Origin: Sphagnum magellanicum
Lineage: Eukaryota; Streptophyta; Sphagnopsida; Sphagnales; Sphagnaceae
Reading direction: 5' to 3'
Assembly: GCA_021904315.1 (NCBI GenBank)
Contig: CM038920.1
Location: 7,192,001 to 7,256,000, forward strand
DNA length: 64,000 nt
Below the pieces are notes generated by a model. That model did not search any database and had not been told where the DNA came from. It saw only the letters and a list, made by a program, of their open reading frames with translations. How positions within the stretch are numbered: the first letter of the stretch is position 1; every line of letters starts with the position of its first letter. Positions 34,001 to 52,189 of this stretch are shown piece after piece. The position numbers were made by a program, and so were the translations under genes.

Positions 34001-37000
34001 GGAATAGGAAAGTGCCAATTTCAACATGTGTTATTACATCCAGAAAAATAGGGTGATCATCCTATTAAAAATGAAAAGTGCAAAAACGATTAATGCCCAA
34101 CATCCTAAGAATGAAAGGGCAACAGTTCAAACTACAAAAATGAAATCGAGTTTGCCCAAATAAGCAAGAAACATGGCTTGACAACAAACTAAGTGACCAA
34201 TAGAACCACCAAAAAATCTCGCATCAAATAACTTTTCCAATGAAACTATGGTATGAGTATCAAACTCAATGTAATGTTGCAAAATACATAAAGAAAGAAA
34301 CATTATACAAAACAAGCAGCCAAGGTGCTGGGCATAACATAACGAAAATTTCACAAAAGCCAAGTGAAGATCTGTAAGCATAGGGAGACTGAATATCGTC
34401 CCAAGATTTTCATGAAAAGTTTCAACCACAAATGACTCAATGAATGATTTGGATCTCATCGATGTTTTCAAATCCTAGGTTGAGAATAAAAAAACCATGA
34501 GGAAATGATATATAATGGTCCAACCTTGGTGGAGACCAAATTACACATTTTGTTGGCTACATTGAAAGCCTTAATGCTAAAAACTCCTCCTACAATTGTA
34601 AAAAAATAGGAATCACATTTGATGTTGGACCTACTTTATGCATATCATTAGTCAATAGAAGGAGAACACAAATAGGGTGGGCTATTGCTTAAAAGGTTAC
34701 TTAATGATTATTTAAGGATACATCTTTAGGCTTAATTAGGTTATAAGATACCTAAAATTTATTTTAAAAAAAACCTAAGACCTATTAATGGCCTATTTAA
34801 GCTATGGGATCAAATAAGGGGCTATATATGTATTTTATATCTAACCCTTTATGTAGCATCTACATATATGTAGTTATTATATATAGCCACTTATGTAGCC
34901 CCTACTATATAGTAGTGGCTTATAAAATATCTTATATCTAGCCCCCTTTGAGCTTACTTAGGTAGGGGGTACATAAGGGGCTTATATAAGATAGACCTAC
35001 TTATGGAACTAGATAGGGATTTCTTACATTAATGAATAGCCAGGGTTTTAAATGATTATTTAAGGTTGATTCATAATGTAAAAGGGGGTTACATAAAGCC
35101 TAGATAAAAGGTTATATAAGAACTATTTAAAGTTGATATCATAGTTCTTATGTAAACCTTAAGTAGGCCTTTAAAAATTCTTTAGGGATTTCATAACTTA
35201 AGTAGGTCCTTAAACAACATCTATGTCACATCTTAAATAACTCTTATGTAATTTTCTATGTTGGCTTTTGGTAGCCCACTTCATCTTAAATAGAAGATAA
35301 CCTAGGTAAGTCTTAAATGGCCTTTAGATAATTATTAAATAGCTTCCTAGGTCACTTAAATAGCTCCCATAAATAACTTTAATATTCTTGTAACTTAACT
35401 TAAGAAGAATTTTTATAACTCCCAATGTAAATCCTATGTAGCTTCTTAAGTAACCCCCGATGCCCGTAACCTAGGTAGGCTCTTTGGTATTCCGTAAACA
35501 AACCTAATGTAATTCACTGTCACAATATGTAGATGGGTAAGTAGACAAGTAAATACCAATGTTGGGTGGTTTTCATTTTTAAAAATGAAAACCATAGATT
35601 CCAATTTAGGAAACGTAATTTCAAAATTAACATGATTTTTTTGAAAAAAAAATCATCTAGGGTTTCAGTTGTTTTAATACATAAATCCATTTGGTTTTCA
35701 TGAAAACAATTCTCTCAAATGTGAGAATGTTGGTTTTCAAAGGCGATTCTCCACAATTGAACATCAAAATTGTACAAAACATTTTTGTATATTACCAAAA
35801 AAAAAAAAAAAAAAGCAAAGAAAAATAAGCTTTTCCAAATTACAAGATGTGTTTTTTTTCTATTAGACTCTCTTACTTTTAAAGCTGATAACTATCTCAT
35901 TTCTTATTTGTTTTAAGTGATCTAAAGTGTTATGGGAGTGCCAACTTAAGCTCTGCAAATCATCTTTGAACACGAGATGCAATGGAACAACCTCGAAGGA
36001 ACATTTGGTTACCCAGTTCTATGTGTTTTGACTTTTTTTTTTTGACGCCTCTACTTTGAGGGACCATAATTTTTTTCATTTTTGATTCGTTTTTTTTATG
36101 ATTTTTAATGACTTGGATGAGCCAAAATCAGAGCTTTACTTTCTTTTTGGACACCATAAACAAAGAATCCTTCCTCTAATATTCAGCGAAGTACATCAAG
36201 CTTCTTAAAAATTCTTTTTGCCTAGGAAACTTTTGAAAAAGTATAGGACCTTAAATACCATGCCCCCCTCCCCAGCCCCCCTCCCCAGCCCCCTCCCCAA
36301 GCAAACTGAAAATAAAACAATCAAGATTGTACTTTTTTTTAAAAAAAAAATTTGTGCAAAATGGCTGAGAACCGAAACTGGGTAAGGTCCAATAACCCTA
36401 TTTGGATATCACTTTATTTCAACAAAGAAAATCAACCAGGTTCTCACGACGCCCAATTTTCAACTTAGTGAGAATCGAGGTGCTCAATTTTCACCCTAGG
36501 TATTGAATCCAAACTAGAAGTTTCCCTTTTTGATCTAGAAGTTCTCATCTAGATGCATGCATTTTTATAGAACATGCTCATCAATCATATCCACACATCT
36601 TAGTACTCGAGACATCACTCACTGGCATGTTGGGTCAAGTTTTAGCCAAAATTTTCTTCCCAAATCTTACATTAAGTGTGTAGTCTTTTCAATGTTTTCT
36701 AACCAATAAAATCATATAGAAGTGCTTAGCTTTGGCTCACCAATATAGAGTTATGAGATAACTTGTAGTGCTATTGGAACATGTAGAGGAACACATCGAG
36801 AACTTGAGGAACAAGGTGAGAACACATTTGGGAACTTATGTGTACACATTGGGAACATCAAAATCCAAAATATCCCTTTACCCATGAAGAAAGATGGTGC
36901 ATCTTGAGTGCAAGTTGCATTGCCTCATTGGCTGAGGAGAAATTTGAATTGTAACCATGTTAATTGCCCATTTTTGGCTAGACTAATAACCCTTTGCATG

Positions 37001-37440
37001 GGGGTTGCCTAGCCATAAAGGCCTGCTCCAATTCTTTTATTGTAATTGGAGGGCATGTTACCCAACATAAATTTTTTTCCTTGGCTCTTCTTCTGGGGGC
37101 ATTTCAAAAAACAGAATGCCTACTCCAATGGGCATTCCATTTTTGGAACAAGTGTTGAATTTTTTGAAATGCCCCTATTTTTTCATCTTTTCCCATGACA
37201 CCCAACTCAGGAAAATAAAAATAAAAGTTTTTAGAATGATTTTTTTGGTGGCAAATTTTTGGCATTTTGCAAAAATAATTAGGGCCTAGCAAACATGGTC
37301 CAAAGGATTTTTTTTTTAAAAATTCCATAAAATTTGCCACATTTCCCGCAGTAGACCTATGAAATCATCAATTTTTTTGGGGAAGATTTGTGCAGATTTT
37401 CAGCTTTCTTCCTTAAAAAAAAAAAGCCACATTTAGATGG
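31100..37440. other. Long repeat-derived stretch without a supported gene
   Basis: A GC-richer patch at 31100-31420 and short frames at 32062-32310 (plus) and 34127-34471 (minus, 114 codons) show no motif I recognise. From 32.6 kb to 35.5 kb the DNA is built of loosely repeated phrases around CCTAAG, TTAAG and TTATGTAG (for example 34740-35480), typical of old simple-sequence-derived DNA. An A-run lies at 35797-35816. Confidence 0.35.
36262..36299 (-). repeat. C-rich triplet of CCCCCCTCCCCAGC units; G4 potential on minus strand
   Basis: Three near-identical 14-bp units give at least six runs of four or more C on the plus strand, so the minus strand could form a G-quadruplex. A second C-rich tract lies at 56277-56299. 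Confidence 0.8.
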
Positions 37441-37443
37441 TAA

Positions 37444-37660
37444 AGGTGCATTCACACTTGGTGTTAGAGACTCTAGTGTTGAGTCCCCTAACACCATGCT
37501 AGTCATTTACAACTTATACCTACTTACCATGAACATTTTATGTTAAGTTAAACATTCACTTAACATTAAGCTACCGTCCATTTAACGTTGGGTGCCACCT
37601 CAGATGATGCCACCTAGATTTTCATGTAACACTGACTTAACATCAAGTGTGAATGCACCA
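37444..37660. mobile_element. MITE copy 2, complete, TSD TAA
   Basis: A 217-bp element with terminal inverted repeats (GGTGCATTCACACTTG on the left, its complement CAAGTGTGAATGCACC on the right) is flanked by TAA on both sides (37441-37443 and 37661-37663). Relative to copies 1 and 3 it is inverted. Inside the left end is a second small hairpin (GGTGTTAG.GACTC and GAGTC.CCTAACACC). A 3-bp TSD of type TWA and no coding capacity fit a PIF/Harbinger-type MITE. That superfamily call is inference. Confidence 0.85.
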
Positions 37661-37663
37661 TAA

Positions 37664-39360
37664 GTTCTAGTAAATCACCACGGTATTTATCATATAGTGA
37701 GATTCTTAAAAAAAATTTACTTTCAATTTGTTTTGTAGCCACATTTAGCCAAATCCTCTTATGGCTTATCGCCACTTTGGGTGCAATGGGAGAAAATTGC
37801 AAAAAAAAACCCTGGGTCTTTATGCTTGGTAAAGCCCACTTTTGAAGGCTTTACCCTACACTATTTTACCCACTCCATTAGTGTGGGTACCTATTTACTT
37901 GAGGATGCTACATTTTCTGAGTTGCTATGATTTAATAGTAGTGTGTCCAAATGAAAGCAGCTAGGCATTATGAGGGGTCATTATAAATGTATAAAATAGG
38001 GGGTACAATAAACCACCCCAAAGTTCAAACAGATTCATGGACAACAATGAACATTGGTGCATTATCAACTTTGCACAAAAATTGCTATAAATGTTGTACA
38101 AAAAACAATGCTCTAAATGTTGTTGCTCTAAAAATGCTAGGGTAGACGGGCCCATCACGGAGCACTCTCTGGCAGATCTTTCTTAATTCTTCTCCATTTT
38201 GAGTGATTCAAAATGTTAAAGGAGAGCCTTCTCAAGCTTTAGAAATCATCTTTGAAATGCAAAGCCAAAGGAGTAGCCAAACAAGAGTAGTAAAGAAAAT
38301 ATGTTTTTTCAATTGCAAAACACGTTTTTTTCATTTTGATCCCTCCTACTGCACTGGTGCATAACTTTGTTTTTGTTTTTCATTCAAATTGAGTGATTTA
38401 AACTGCTCTGAAATTGTCACCTTAAGCTCTACAATCATCTTGTAACTCTAAAAGCAACAAAGTAATATTTAAGGATTTTTTTAAAAATTTCTGAAAATAG
38501 GCTATGATCTCTTTGATCAAGAATTTTTGCAAAATTGACCCTCCCCTACTTGGGGGATTGTAACTTTCATGCCTCTAGTTCATTTTTGTTGATTTTTAAT
38601 GTGATAGATGTGCCAAGAGGAGGGCTTCATCTACTATTTGGACACCATAAACAATGGGGCCCTTTTGATTGCAAAAATAACAATCAAACCAATGTTGGGT
38701 GGTTTTTTAATTTTCTAAGAACCACCGGGTTTAGTTACTAAACTGTTTTGAAAGACCTGACTTGGTTCTTTTTTTAAATCTTATTTTTATCTATTAAAGA
38801 CCTACGCATGGTTTCAAAAATTTGCAAAAAATAATTTCACTTGGATTTCAAAGCACCAATTAGTTTTCACACATTTGATACCAATCAATTTTCAAAGCCA
38901 GTTTTTGCATACTAATTATTGCAAATTTTATTATCTCAAATATTAATTTTAATGTTAAAAAATTAAAAAAATTGCACAATTATTTTTTTTGAAAAATGTG
39001 ATGTGCTGAAAGAATACCCAATGCAATTGTGCAAATGAAATGTAATGTGTAAAATTAAATATATGATGTCCAAATAATTCTTGCACACAACAAACAAACA
39101 CATTGTTAACCACCATTTCTCAAAAACATGGATAATAAAAAAAATCATCAACAAACAAAGATTGAAAAAAAAATCTCACCTTCCAAGTCTAGCTTGAAAA
39201 ATGCACATTTGAATAACTCCTTTCACGCCTGCAAAAAACTAAGAGAAAAAATACCAATTTGAAACAGGAGGAGCAAGAATAAAAATGTTAAACAAAAAAA
39301 ACAAAAAAACAACAAAATCACAAGCGTAATAAAAAGGTACTTAAACGAGCAAGGAACAAT
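37664..39360. other. AT-rich DNA without a supported gene
   Basis: Only short frames. Some phrases (for example GACACCATAAACAA.G, at 36161 and 38641) recur between 36 kb and 38.7 kb, pointing to a diverged repeat pair of about 600 bp around 35.9-36.3 kb and 38.3-38.7 kb. Confidence 0.4.
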
Positions 39361-39361
39361 A

Positions 39362-39590
39362 ATGTCAAGCAAAAGAAATAGAGCAACAACGTGGACTAAG
39401 AGGAGCAAGAGCTTCAAACAAGAGCAACGACATCAAGCAAAAAGAGCAAAACAACAACATCAAGCAAAAAGAAGCAAAACAACAACATCAAGCAAAAAAC
39501 AATATAATAGCAATGTCAAACAAGAAGAGCAACAAAACAACAATGTCAAGCAAGAAGAGCACCAAGAGCTTGAGCAAGGACTAAAGCAAA
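39362..39590. repeat. Imperfect CAA/AAG-rich tandem repeat
   Basis: Units such as AACAACATCAAGCAAAAAG, with variants using GTCAAGCAAGAAGAGC, repeat with periods near 27-33 bp. A 78-codon Lys/Gln-rich frame through it is a by-product of the low-complexity DNA. Confidence 0.7.
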
Positions 39591-39599
39591 CCAACTAAT

Positions 39600-41670
39600 A
39601 AAATAAATGAATGTAAGCAAAAAAACAAAAAAAAAACCCAAAAAAACCACATGTAATGAACAAAATGTTCTAAAACACTTACTTTATAGTAAGCAGCAAA
39701 TGACGCTGCTTGCTTGGCAAATCAGAAACTTAACTAAACCCTAAACTAACTATTGACTAAACACCAATTAAACCCTACTGACTACTGACACCCTAATAAA
39801 TTCTAAACCTTGAAATCTTGACCCTGAATTTTTTTAATACTCTTTCAGGGTTTCAATAAACTTTAAATACACATTTGATCAGGGTTTCAGTAGCCCGGTT
39901 CTCACATTATGTAAAAACCCTGCAGCCGGGTTTCAGAAAGGACGTTGCTCAATGTGATACCCCCATGAGAGGTTCAAACTGAGAACCGGATTGAAACCCT
40001 GTCTGATTCCCACTTTTATCTGATACCCGCCAAACACCGGATCAAAACCCTTACCTTAAGTGTTCGGACACCACCCTGCCTGCACTCCAGAGGTTGTGTA
40101 ATGGCGGGTAGGCTGAAAGGAAGTTTACACATTGATTTGTGCACAGAATTCATCATTGTCCATCAATCCTTTGGAGTCTGTAACTTGGCCGACTATCCTG
40201 CATCCAAAAGTGCCACCATACTGGAAGAACATGTTGCCCACATGGTAACAAAGGGAGGCAAAACTTTTTTTGGGGGGCAGAATCAAGCCCTAGTTAAACT
40301 GCCCAATTTTGTGGGGATTGCCTTGTCTTTTACTAGTCGGTCTTCTTCTTCTTCCTTTTATGTTTCTACTCTACTAGTGTGAACCCTGTGCATTAGTGTT
40401 ATTTCAACAATGTTTGGTTGATGTTTTTGGTTTTTTAAAAAAACTTTTTCTTTTCAAACAACTGTCCGTGGCCACTGTCCGTCCGGAGTCACTGTCACAG
40501 ACAGACCAAGTGAATTAATATATATAATTATAGAATATCTACTCTATTATAGAACATTGTGGGAATTGCCTCCACTTTCACACATCACTCTAGGTTGCAC
40601 CTATACAACCAATTGAATACCCTGAAAACAAAAAAAAAACATTGTACTTTTGGATTTTTGGCCTTTGGACTTTTGGTTCCATAGAAAAATTGCAAAACTA
40701 AAAAAATTATTTGTGACAACCTACCTGGGCAGCTTCAACACATATCCTTTGAATATTTAATTAAATTTGAACATTTCCATTGGAAGTTGGAAATTATAAT
40801 ATTTTTTGGAACATGCCAAAAGATTTCTCTATTTTCCTTTACAACTTTTTGTTGTTCCAAATAATTTTGGATTGAAATCTCAACATGTTTACAATTCATA
40901 TAATTAGTGTTGATAGTTCCAACCTTTTATTTTAAACTAAATAAATAAATAAGTGATTTTGGAAGGTTTCCATTGGCTAAGGTGAGGCAAAAAAAAAAGA
41001 GTAAAAATCACCAAATTACTAGAGATGGTTTTCAATGTGTAGCCATAAATATAGAAGCGTTAATTAAAATATTTGTATTTCATCATATTTGGTTTATAGC
41101 TAGATTTGGCTAAATCTCCTAATTGTTGAAACCAGTGTTGTCAGGTTCTCTACCTTGGGCTTGAGAGAACTGATTTTAGTTCTGGGGTACTTGGACAACC
41201 AGTTGAAAATTGGAATTTGAAATTAATAACCGACCTTTGGCTATAGAACCAGACCCAGAACCGACCCCTAAATTGGTTTTTATCCAAGGTCTGATTCTTC
41301 ATTTTCTTTATTAAAAAAATCATTTTAATTTATTTTTCTAGAGTAGAGGATAGAAATCTTGTTAGTGTAAGAAACAAAAAAAATTCAGGTATGCATTTTC
41401 TTATTAATAAATTTGAGGGTGAGGGTGGTGGCGATGGCATTAAGATTTTTCTTTTTATTTTTCTTTAAATGATTATTATCTTTGATAATAAATATGAAAA
41501 CATGATAAGAAAAAAAAAAATTCTAATAAAAAACTTGATTAAAAAAGGAAAAAAGAAAAAAAAAGAAATTATTTTCTTAATAATAAATTTGGTGGCATTC
41601 CAAATGCTTGTTTTCTTTTTCTTTTGGTGTAAGCAAGTAGTTGATTATAGGGTTGTCACTTTTGATTAGT
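39600..41670. other. No supported gene
   Basis: A 93-codon frame at 40101-40382 (ADYPASKSATILEEHVAH) stands out a little in composition, but it has no recognisable family or exon context. It could be a fragment of a gene or element. Confidence 0.3.
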
Positions 41671-41674
41671 TATA

Positions 41675-41898
41675 AGGTTCATTCACACCTAATGGTAAGT
41701 CAATGTGGAGCGAAAATCTAGGTGGCATTTTAGGTGGCAACCAATGTGAAATGGGCGATTGTTTAATATTAAGTGAATGTTATTAACTTAACATAAAAGT
41801 TACATGATAAATAAATTTAGGTCCTAAATGATTATTACCTTGGTCTTAGGGGACTTAATAATACTAGAGTCCTTAACACCAAGTTCGTGAATGCACCT
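41675..41898. mobile_element. MITE copy 3, complete, TSD ATA
   Basis: A 224-bp element starting AGGTTCATTCACACC and ending GTGAATGCACCT is flanked by ATA on both sides (41672-41674 and 41899-41901). The interior matches copies 1 and 2. It sits inside the first unit of the 60-bp tandem array. Confidence 0.85.
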
Positions 41899-41901
41899 AT
41901 A

Positions 41902-42225
41902 GAGTGCTAAGTTAAATAATATCATTTTAAGAATCAGTTTTGGGCTATGTTATTAGTTATGGAGTGCTAAGTTAAATAATATCATTTTAAATAATTAGTT
42001 TTGGGCTATGTTATTAGTTATGGAGTGCTAAGTTAAATAATATCATTTTAAGAATTAGTTTTGGGCTATGTTATTAGTTATGGAGTGCTAAGTTAATAAC
42101 ATTTTAAGGGTTTATTGGTGCTAAGTTAATGAAATTTTAAGAACCAGTTTTGGGCTATGTAATTATTAGTTGTGGAGAAGCTAAGTTAATAAGTTTGTAA
42201 GAATCAGTTTTGGGCAATGCAAAGG
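41902..42225. repeat. 60-bp tandem array, about six units
   Basis: Units start with GAGTGCTAAGTTAA at 41902, 41962, 42023 and 42083, with degenerate starts near 42117 and 42175. The first three units are nearly identical (each ends TTGGGCTATGTTATTAGTTA). The last three carry small deletions. The left neighbour is MITE copy 3. Confidence 0.9.
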
Positions 42226-42731
42226 TTAGGTTGAAACAGGCAGCCAAGGTACAAGAGTACTTTATTTACTACTGTGCACGTTGCATAGTGGATGCACAGA
42301 CAGACACAGGGAGAAAGAAAAAAAACACACACAGAGTCCAGGTCCCAGGAAGTAGCCTGGACTGTGTGTGTGTGGGGGTCCCCTTCGTCCCTTCCTTCCT
42401 CCTCGTGGCTCCTTCGTTGGTATTGGCGAGAGAGATGCTTTCCTGCAACGAGAAAAGAGCAGAAAAACACTCTGCTACTCACCTGGCTGATTCTGTCACA
42501 AGCCTGTTGTTGTTTCGTTGTTTGTGTTGTTGTTGCTGCTGCTGCTCGTCCTTCTCCTGTTGCTTGCTGCTGCACTCTCTTTCTTCGGCGGGGAAAGAGG
42601 ACGATCTATGTTAATAGAAATGCGCGTTTTTAAGTCTTAGTGGCGGTCAAACTCATTATTGTTGTGAACCCCTGAAGCCACGCAGGCGAATTATTAAATA
42701 AAAACGCCAGACAGACACTCCCTCCCAAAAA

Positions 42732-42767
<36 letters not shown>

Positions 42768-44279
42768 TACAAAAGAGGAAATCACAAAAAGCGTCGCCAG
42801 AAAAATTCTCACACACAACAAAAAGAGAAACAAAAAAATATTTATTTATAGTCGAGATCATATCTTTTGCTTCTTCCACAGACGAAAACGAAATCGGCAA
42901 ATTTTCATTTAATTTTGCCGGCGAGCAGTGCACGACAAAGACGAGCATTGCTTTTTAGGGGATCTTCTTTGGTGGTTAGTAGTGTTTTTTTGGTGTTTTT
43001 TTTTTGTTTGCAGTTCTGGAAAGCATGGCTCGGCGGACACTATGAAAGGAAGAGCTTGTGTCAGGAGTTTGCAGTAGAAGTCATCAATGCAAAACAAACT
43101 CCTAGTGGCAGTGAATGTTTTTGCATTATCTTGATCTAGGATCTTGTTGTCTACGTGCTCCGGCATTGATGAGGCAGCCAGCAGTCGAGCAGCGTGTTGC
43201 TGCACTGCAATACGCTTTTTTATTATGTCCTACTTCTGCTTCAGAGACTTTGAACTTTGAAGGCAAATTTTGTATCTCTTCATGATCTGTAATGGATAAC
43301 AATCTTGAGTGCTGAAATCGTCCGCCTGTCTGTCTGCCTGCTATTTTTTTTTTCCGTTCCTTTTTCCAATGGAAGAAGAAGAAGCTGGTTCAGAGTTTTG
43401 AAAGGTTTCTTCAGACCTCTCGACTTTGTTAGGGAAAGAAGTTTGGTATTCTGAACATCTGCAAAATTGTTTCAGATCGGTTTCTCTGAAGTATTTTCTA
43501 GTTGTGGATTTCCGCAGCACCAGCAGCAGGATCAACGGGAGCAGTCCCCGTGGAACTCAGGGTATTTGGAAATTTTGTGGACAAGCAGCAAGAGGATGAG
43601 CTTTGGATCGGCATTCACGGTTGAAAACTCTCTCGCACTTGATTCAGATGGTCTGCCGTTTCATCGCCGTTACTAGTTCCTTTGGCGTGGTTTGCAACTG
43701 CCGGAGACGGAAACGCGCTTGGAGTTCATCAGCTCATGGCAAGCAAGCAAGCAACTAGCAAATGCTGCTAGGCTTGACAACTAGAAGAAGAGCAAGAGGA
43801 ATCGCATCATCGAGCCGTGCCGACAGACAGTGTGTGTCTCTCTTCATCTGCAGGTATGGCCACAACAGAAAACTCCTTCTCTACCGGTGCAGGTAACCGA
43901 GGTGCAGAGGAGGAGAGTCTTGTCTAGAGGACTAGAGTCTTCGCTTGAATAGCCGTTTGCAGTAAAGGACTTCTGGAGTCTTCTAGTGTTGATTGAGCAA
44001 GCCTTATAGTAGGGAAGCTTCCCTCACCTGTGTTAGGGTGCAAGACTGTGGAACTTCGGAGCGCTGGTGATATTCTTTACTCTTCTTAGTGCAGCATTTC
44101 CTCCACGCGGGACTAAGTGATTTTCCAGGGCCAGTGCAGAGTCGAGGAGGAAGGGTTAGAAGCCTTCTTGGGAGTTGTTACTACAATATGCGAGTTTGCA
44201 ACAAGCATCCGATTCTGATCAGAAAATACTGAGTAGGAACTGCTGTACGAGCTGTATTGCGAGCCTCACGCACATCCTC
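42226..44279 (+). promoter_or_regulatory. Promoter and 5' leader region of the NEK gene
   Basis: GC content rises sharply at about 42.2 kb. The stretch contains a CA/TG microsatellite, several short upstream ATG frames (for example 43467-43676) and possible leader splice sites, but no independent gene I recognise. It most likely holds the promoter and a long leader of the kinase gene. The transcription start cannot be placed by eye. Confidence 0.5.
42735..42763. repeat. (CA)n microsatellite
   Basis: About 14 uninterrupted CA dinucleotides, followed by CATACATAC. Confidence 0.95.
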
Positions 44280-50914
<6,635 letters not shown>

Positions 50915-51979
50915 AGTTTTTTTTTTTTTTGGTGCATTTCCCTATGCATGCTTACAGTGTGCCTGTATGGTTCATTTTTTTTACCCACAAATGTAGCAAG
51001 TGTTGTATTTGTTAGTCTGAAGTGGCCACTAAAGAGAAGTGTGCATTCTGTGTGCTGTATGAGAGCACATCATTGTATCCTGAGCCATGACCCAAGTTGA
51101 TTCCACTGTATGTAATCGCAATCTAGGGTTCCTACAAATGTTAGAGAATGCAGATCTGTTCACATCTGCGATGGTAAAGACCAGTGTTGGTCTGGTATAT
51201 AGGCTTGTGCCTTGTATCAACACTGGTAGCAAGGATGGACCCTACCGAGGCTGGTGTGACTGAGGCAAAACCACCCTTGTACCCAGACCAGGCTGGTATG
51301 AAAATTTCTAAAATACCACATACCAGTACGAAGCTATAGTATGTTCAAAAGTCAATACCGAACCAGCATATTTGTAAAGACCTAGACTTGCATTCAGAAT
51401 CGTGTTTCTATGCCAACATTGCAAGTTGATTCACTCCAACCTGCATCAAAATATCAAACAGTTTTAATTCATTGACATGGAAAAGAATTGCATCTAAAAC
51501 AACATTGAAACTGCTGCAGTACATAAGTACTTACAATTCCACCCCAACCTTCTATTTCAGTTGCACCTCTAGTAAGATGTCTATGATGGTATTTGGGTGC
51601 AACACGAACGGGAAGTTTTTTGTACTTTTGAAACTTTGAATTTCACCTCTCCTTGATCTCCAGGGATTGAAATTGCTTTACATAACAAGAAGGCAACTGG
51701 AATGTCATTACCAAAAGCTCAGTAACAGGGGTTGAAATTAGGGGTTGAGTTCTATGGGGACCATAGAACTCCTTTCCTGCAGTTTTCAGGGGTCTACCCT
51801 GGAAGCCAATCCACACTGGTATTTTCACCTTCTCAACTGATGCCTCTTAGTGGCCAAATTAATCCCAGGAAATGTTAGATTTGGACTCAGACCCAGATTT
51901 AGTTTAAGCAATGGGATATTTAGAAGCAATTTAGATGGATTTCTGGGTTTTTACTGTGGCATCAGTGTGGGTGCTGATG
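50915..51979. other. 3' flank of NEK and intergenic DNA
   Basis: A T-run follows the stop codon. No other gene is seen up to the telomere-like repeat. Confidence 0.4.
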
Positions 51980-52000
51980 GTTTAGGGTTTAGGGTTTAGG
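51980..52000. repeat. Short interstitial telomere-type repeat (TTTAGGG)3
   Basis: Three perfect plant telomere units. It is too short to be a relic telomere with certainty. It could equally be a telo-box-like motif or a repair scar. Confidence 0.85.
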
Positions 52001-52189
52001 GTCCCTGATTGGAATTTGTGGAAGCAAGTAAACCCTAAACCAGTCCAACTGGCATCACCGACAGTCCATGCAAGAAGAGACGCCATCTTCAAAGTAATGA
52101 AAGCAATTCCCATCCCTCACCATGATTCCTCTCCCAACTATTTTTGAGATGAAGTTCATCAAAGTGTGGCAATCTTCACAAACCTGCAG

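Noticed and set aside
34127-34471. 114-codon minus-strand frame
   Set aside because: It has no motif, splice context or repeat partner, and could be chance or an old element fragment.
39362-39598. 78-codon Lys/Gln-rich frame
   Set aside because: It is a by-product of a CAA/AAG-rich simple repeat.
42210-42633. Overlapping frames on both strands (Cys- and Gln-rich)
   Set aside because: They are low-complexity CTG/TTG-rich leader DNA upstream of NEK, with competing frames on both strands and no motif.
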